Shown in pieces: positions 43,580 to 46,302 of a stretch of DNA of 46,302 bases (position 1 is the stretch's first letter; every line of letters starts with the position of its first letter). The position numbers and the translations under genes are program-made. A model generated the notes under the pieces. It did not search any database, was not told the origin of the DNA, and was given only the letters and a program-made list of their open reading frames with translations. This DNA is from Muribaculum sp. (GTDB lineage Bacteria; Bacteroidota; Bacteroidia; Bacteroidales; Muribaculaceae): contig JAMPAV010000011.1 in NCBI GenBank assembly GCA_023667055.1, positions 1 to 46,302 on the forward strand, read 5' to 3'.

Positions 43580-45367
43580 TTATTTCACTGAGTTGATGAT
43601 CATGCAGATCATCTGCTTCAATTGGTTGATAAACTCCGTATAACTGTATTTGCCTCTTTCGATTGCCTTCAGACGGCTTTCCCAGATGCCGGTCAGTTTG
43701 ACACTTTTGAGCAGTTCCTCCTTGATCAGGGATATCAGTTTTATTCCTTCATCGGTTGCCCTGAGCGATTTACCTTGCTTGCGGATATAGCCTCTCTTGT
43801 AAAGAGTCTCGATGATGGCAGCTCTTGTTGACGGACGACCGATGCCGTTTTCCTTTAGTGCCTCACGCAACGCTTCATCATCCACTGATGCCCCGGCAGT
43901 CTCCATGGCCTTCAGAAGGGATCCCTCGGTATAATAACTTGGAGGTGTTGTGACTTTCTTGGCAAGAAAAGGATTGTGACTTCCCTTTTCTCCTTCTATG
44001 AAGTCCGGGATAAATGAGTTTAAGGCATCTTCATTTTTTGCCGAATCTTCAGAACCGGTGGTCACATCCTTCTCATATATCTTTTTCCAGCCCGGCATGG
44101 CAATGCGTTTACCGGAAGCCTTGAACCCGATTCTGCCAGCTCTTCCCTTAACCTTAACCTGATCATAGACACAGTCGGGCAGAAACACCGATATGAATCT
44201 TCTTGCAATTAGATCATAAATCTGACTCTCAGCCTTAGACAAACTCTGAAACGATTTACCGGTGGGGATGATGGCATGATGGTCGGTAACCTTGGAGTTG
44301 TCAAACACCCTGCTGCTCTTCTTCAATGTAGTTCCCTTCAATGGCTGCACATAAACATCGTATGACCTCAAGGAATTCAGAATCCCCATACACTTCGGAT
44401 ACATGTCGTCGGTGAGATATGTGGTATCCACTCGAGGATATGTTGTCAGCTTCTTCTCATACAGCGACTGTATTGACTTCAATGTCTCATCAGCACTCAT
44501 ACCATATTTCCTGTTGGCCTCTATCTGGAGACTTGTAAGGTCGAACAGTTTCGGCGGTGCTTCATTGACTTTCTTTCTTACTACAGAGGTCACCAAGAAT
44601 TCACACGCAGCTACATCGCGTAGTGTCGGTTGACCTTCAGCCTCGGTTTTGAAAGCATCCAGTTCGGATGTGAATACACAATCCCTGTACTTGGTGCGGA
44701 GTTCGTATGAGGTGGAAGGAACGAAATTCTCTATCTCCTTTTGTCGGTTTACGACAAGCGCCAGTGTCGGTGTCTGCACACGACCGATTGACAATATATC
44801 ACTTTTGCCCTGTGCATTTCTTTTGGAATACTTCAGTGTGTATAGACGAGTGGCATTCATGCCAAGAATCCAGTCGCCGACAGCACGACAAAGACCAGCC
44901 ATATAGAGGTTGTCGAAATCCTTTGAAGGACGAATATTTCTGAAACCCTCGCGTATCGCTTCATCCGTAAGGGAAGAGATCCATAGACGTTCCACCGGTT
45001 TCTTGCAACCGACCTTCTGCATCACCCAGCGTTGTATCAGTTCTCCCTCCTGTCCGGCATCGCCACAATTTATGACCTTGTCGCATTTCTTTATGAGCGA
45101 CTCTATGACCTTGAATTGTTTCTTGATGCCTTTGTCATCCTTCACTTTTATTCCAAATCTCTCCGGAATCATCGGCAAGGTTGACATCGACCATCTCTTC
45201 CAGTCTGAATTGTAGTCAGCCGGATCCTTAAGTTCACAAAGGTGACCGAAAGTCCAGGTCACACAATAGTCCTTCCCCTCAAAGTAACCATCGCGTCTTT
45301 GAGAGACACCAAGAATCTTCGCTATGTCTGCCCCAACACTGGGCTTTTCGGTAATACAAAGTATCAT
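43580..45367 (-). CDS. topB: DNA topoisomerase III, short C-terminus
   Basis: Type IA topoisomerase, 595 aa from the ATG at 45367 (MILCITEKPSVGADIAK); the frame to 45400 adds only unrelated residues and would overlap less sensibly. TOPRIM residues lie in the first 130 residues (NCGDAGQEGELIQRW). The active-site Tyr is in KKLTTYPRVDTTYL (about 320). RPSTRAAIIETLYKRGYI is the later conserved block. It ends soon after the catalytic core, without zinc fingers, as in TopB of Bacteroidetes mobile elements. Gap of 13 bp to the upstream gene; convergent with Bro-N. Confidence 0.92.
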   Translation of the reverse strand: MILCITEKPSVGADIAKILGVSQRRDGYFEGKDYCVTWTFGHLCELKDPADYNSDWKRWSMSTLPMIPERFGIKVKDDKGIKKQFKVIESLIKKCDKVINCGDAGQEGELIQRWVMQKVGCKKPVERLWISSLTDEAIREGFRNIRPSKDFDNLYMAGLCRAVGDWILGMNATRLYTLKYSKRNAQGKSDILSIGRVQTPTLALVVNRQKEIENFVPSTSYELRTKYRDCVFTSELDAFKTEAEGQPTLRDVAACEFLVTSVVRKKVNEAPPKLFDLTSLQIEANRKYGMSADETLKSIQSLYEKKLTTYPRVDTTYLTDDMYPKCMGILNSLRSYDVYVQPLKGTTLKKSSRVFDNSKVTDHHAIIPTGKSFQSLSKAESQIYDLIARRFISVFLPDCVYDQVKVKGRAGRIGFKASGKRIAMPGWKKIYEKDVTTGSEDSAKNEDALNSFIPDFIEGEKGSHNPFLAKKVTTPPSYYTEGSLLKAMETAGASVDDEALREALKENGIGRPSTRAAIIETLYKRGYIRKQGKSLRATDEGIKLISLIKEELLKSVKLTGIWESRLKAIERGKYSYTEFINQLKQMICMIINSVK

Positions 45368-45380
45368 AGTCGTAATTTTT

Positions 45381-45671
45381 TCAATCCCGGAAATCATCAT
45401 TGGGTGACATGAGGGTCATGGCAGACATCACCTTCTCGAAACACTCATCAAATTCGAGTTCGCAGCCGGGTGTAAACCAAGTGGCGAATATGATGTTGTC
45501 ACGATATGGATCCGTTATCATGATGCCATCCATATAACCATACCATTCAAAAGTACCTTTCAGACCACAGCAGGGAATAATATCATACTTGTCGGGTTCA
45601 TCCTTAAAATGGGCATATTCAATTTCAAAGACAACATTCTCTTTTATGTATCTCACCAACTCTGCATTCAT
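45381..45671 (-). CDS. hypothetical protein, about 96 aa
   Basis: Starts MNAELVRYIKENVVFEI (ATG 45671; the frame reaches another ATG at 45692). Acidic, aromatic-rich (GTFEWYGYMDGIMITD), ends NDDFRD. Not recognised. Likely co-transcribed with topB. Confidence 0.65.
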   Translation of the reverse strand: MNAELVRYIKENVVFEIEYAHFKDEPDKYDIIPCCGLKGTFEWYGYMDGIMITDPYRDNIIFATWFTPGCELEFDECFEKVMSAMTLMSPNDDFRD

Positions 45672-45730
45672 GGTGTTTTCATCCGGATACATACATTCGG
45701 ATCTCAGTCTTATTCATATATAATATTGGA

Positions 45731-45997
45731 TTATGATATTACAATATTATCGAAATTATTTCTGTAGCTATAATGCCTGTCAAACCAGCAGCAGTAATAA
45801 TTCATAAACACTTTCCATGCTCTTGCAATGACATGCCACACCCTTTTCAGGATGTTCCACCCCACAATGAAAAACACCGAAGCGATTTTGTAAACAATCA
45901 GCAACGGAACAAAGCAGACTCTCAGAATGCTGGTTGCAATACCAAGAGCGATTCCAATCAGGAATAATGCGAGTAAAAAGATAGCTACAGTTGCCAT
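45731..45997 (-). CDS. small membrane protein, 88 aa
   Basis: Two hydrophobic segments (AIFLLALFLIGIALGIA and VPLLIVYKIASVFFIVGWNIL) followed by an aromatic basic tail. Unnamed. First gene of the topB transcript, 48 bp downstream of a good promoter. Confidence 0.65.
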   Translation of the reverse strand: MATVAIFLLALFLIGIALGIATSILRVCFVPLLIVYKIASVFFIVGWNILKRVWHVIARAWKVFMNYYCCWFDRHYSYRNNFDNIVIS

Positions 45998-46302
45998 AAT
46001 CGTGATTTTTTAAGTTAGACTTCTTTATGTTTCCCTATGCAAAATTAATAAATTATTATTATATTACCAAATTATTTGTAATAAATATTACTGTATGAAT
46101 ATGTGTTATAAAACATATAAAGCAGCATTGTTATTTGCGTTTCGTAAAGAATTAAAACATTTTGCGTTGACTATTTTGTCATATTAAGAAATAAAACCAA
46201 TATATCATTTGGAGAAACATAATCCGGTAAATGATTTATATGTTGCAATCACGGCTCTTTCATTTAAAATAAAAAATAGGACATAAGGCCCTTTCCCGGT
46301 TC
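45998..46302. other. 305-bp right end without genes
   Basis: AT-rich. It contains the promoter of the topB operon at its left. From 46072 on I see only scattered A and T tracts, and no gene, repeat or tRNA. Confidence 0.6.
46040..46071 (-). promoter_or_regulatory. promoter of the topB operon
   Basis: Minus strand: TTTG (46068-46071), 20 bases, TAATTTTG (46040-46047). Confidence 0.75.

Overview
The window looks like chromosomal DNA of a Bacteroidetes, most likely order Bacteroidales and a gut lineage such as Muribaculaceae or Bacteroides. The family is a guess. The order is supported by gene content (IorAB without a ferredoxin domain, DUF5723 protein, Bacteroides-type tyrosine recombinase, mobile-element TopB, ABC-F and M13 peptidase). 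It is also supported by promoters: eight intergenic regions carry the Bacteroidetes form, TTG or TTTG, then 19-20 bases, then TAnnTTTG.

Left part, 1-33.7 kb, is ordinary chromosome. A 1001-residue AlbA_2/WYL-like protein lies at the left edge (71-3076). Next comes a four-gene minus-strand operon, iorA-iorB-aminotransferase-CoA transferase (8109-3210), which reads as a complete route from aromatic amino acids to aryl-acetates. An AI-2E family permease converges on a metal-efflux RND tripartite operon that ends in rubrerythrin (15635-9493). An outer-membrane DUF5723 protein and a large lipoprotein form a two-gene operon (18772-15720), divergent from an orphan tyrosine recombinase. Then mlaE-mlaF-rsh, coupled through start/stop overlaps, runs on the minus strand (23622-20196). 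It is divergent from udk-lptB-CPBP protease-holA (23874-27420), followed by pyrG, an ABC-F ATPase, a PepO-like M13 peptidase and convergent mgsA.

Right part, about 33.9 kb to the window end, is accessory DNA. An integrase fragment and the 3' half of a tRNA gene (34366-34410) mark what looks like one attachment end of an integrated element that extends right past 46302. Just inside are a secreted protein and an HTH/coiled-coil repressor. These are divergent from a tightly packed operon of about twelve mostly small genes (35882-39147), whose promoter -33 element sits inside a 20-bp perfect palindrome. The operon encodes small HTH/excisionase-like proteins and two tandem Lin1244/DUF4373-type proteins that may act in replication. 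After a TGCAT-rich, origin-like gap comes a minus-strand ParA plus ribbon-helix-helix pair. Next are a DUF3800 protein, a small DNA methyltransferase-like protein, a Bro-N antirepressor-like protein with an odd inverted repeat in its leader, and a TopB operon. No conjugation genes and no right boundary are in view, so whether it is a conjugative, mobilizable or phage-plasmid element stays open.

No CRISPR array, rRNA, complete tRNA or insertion sequence was recognised.
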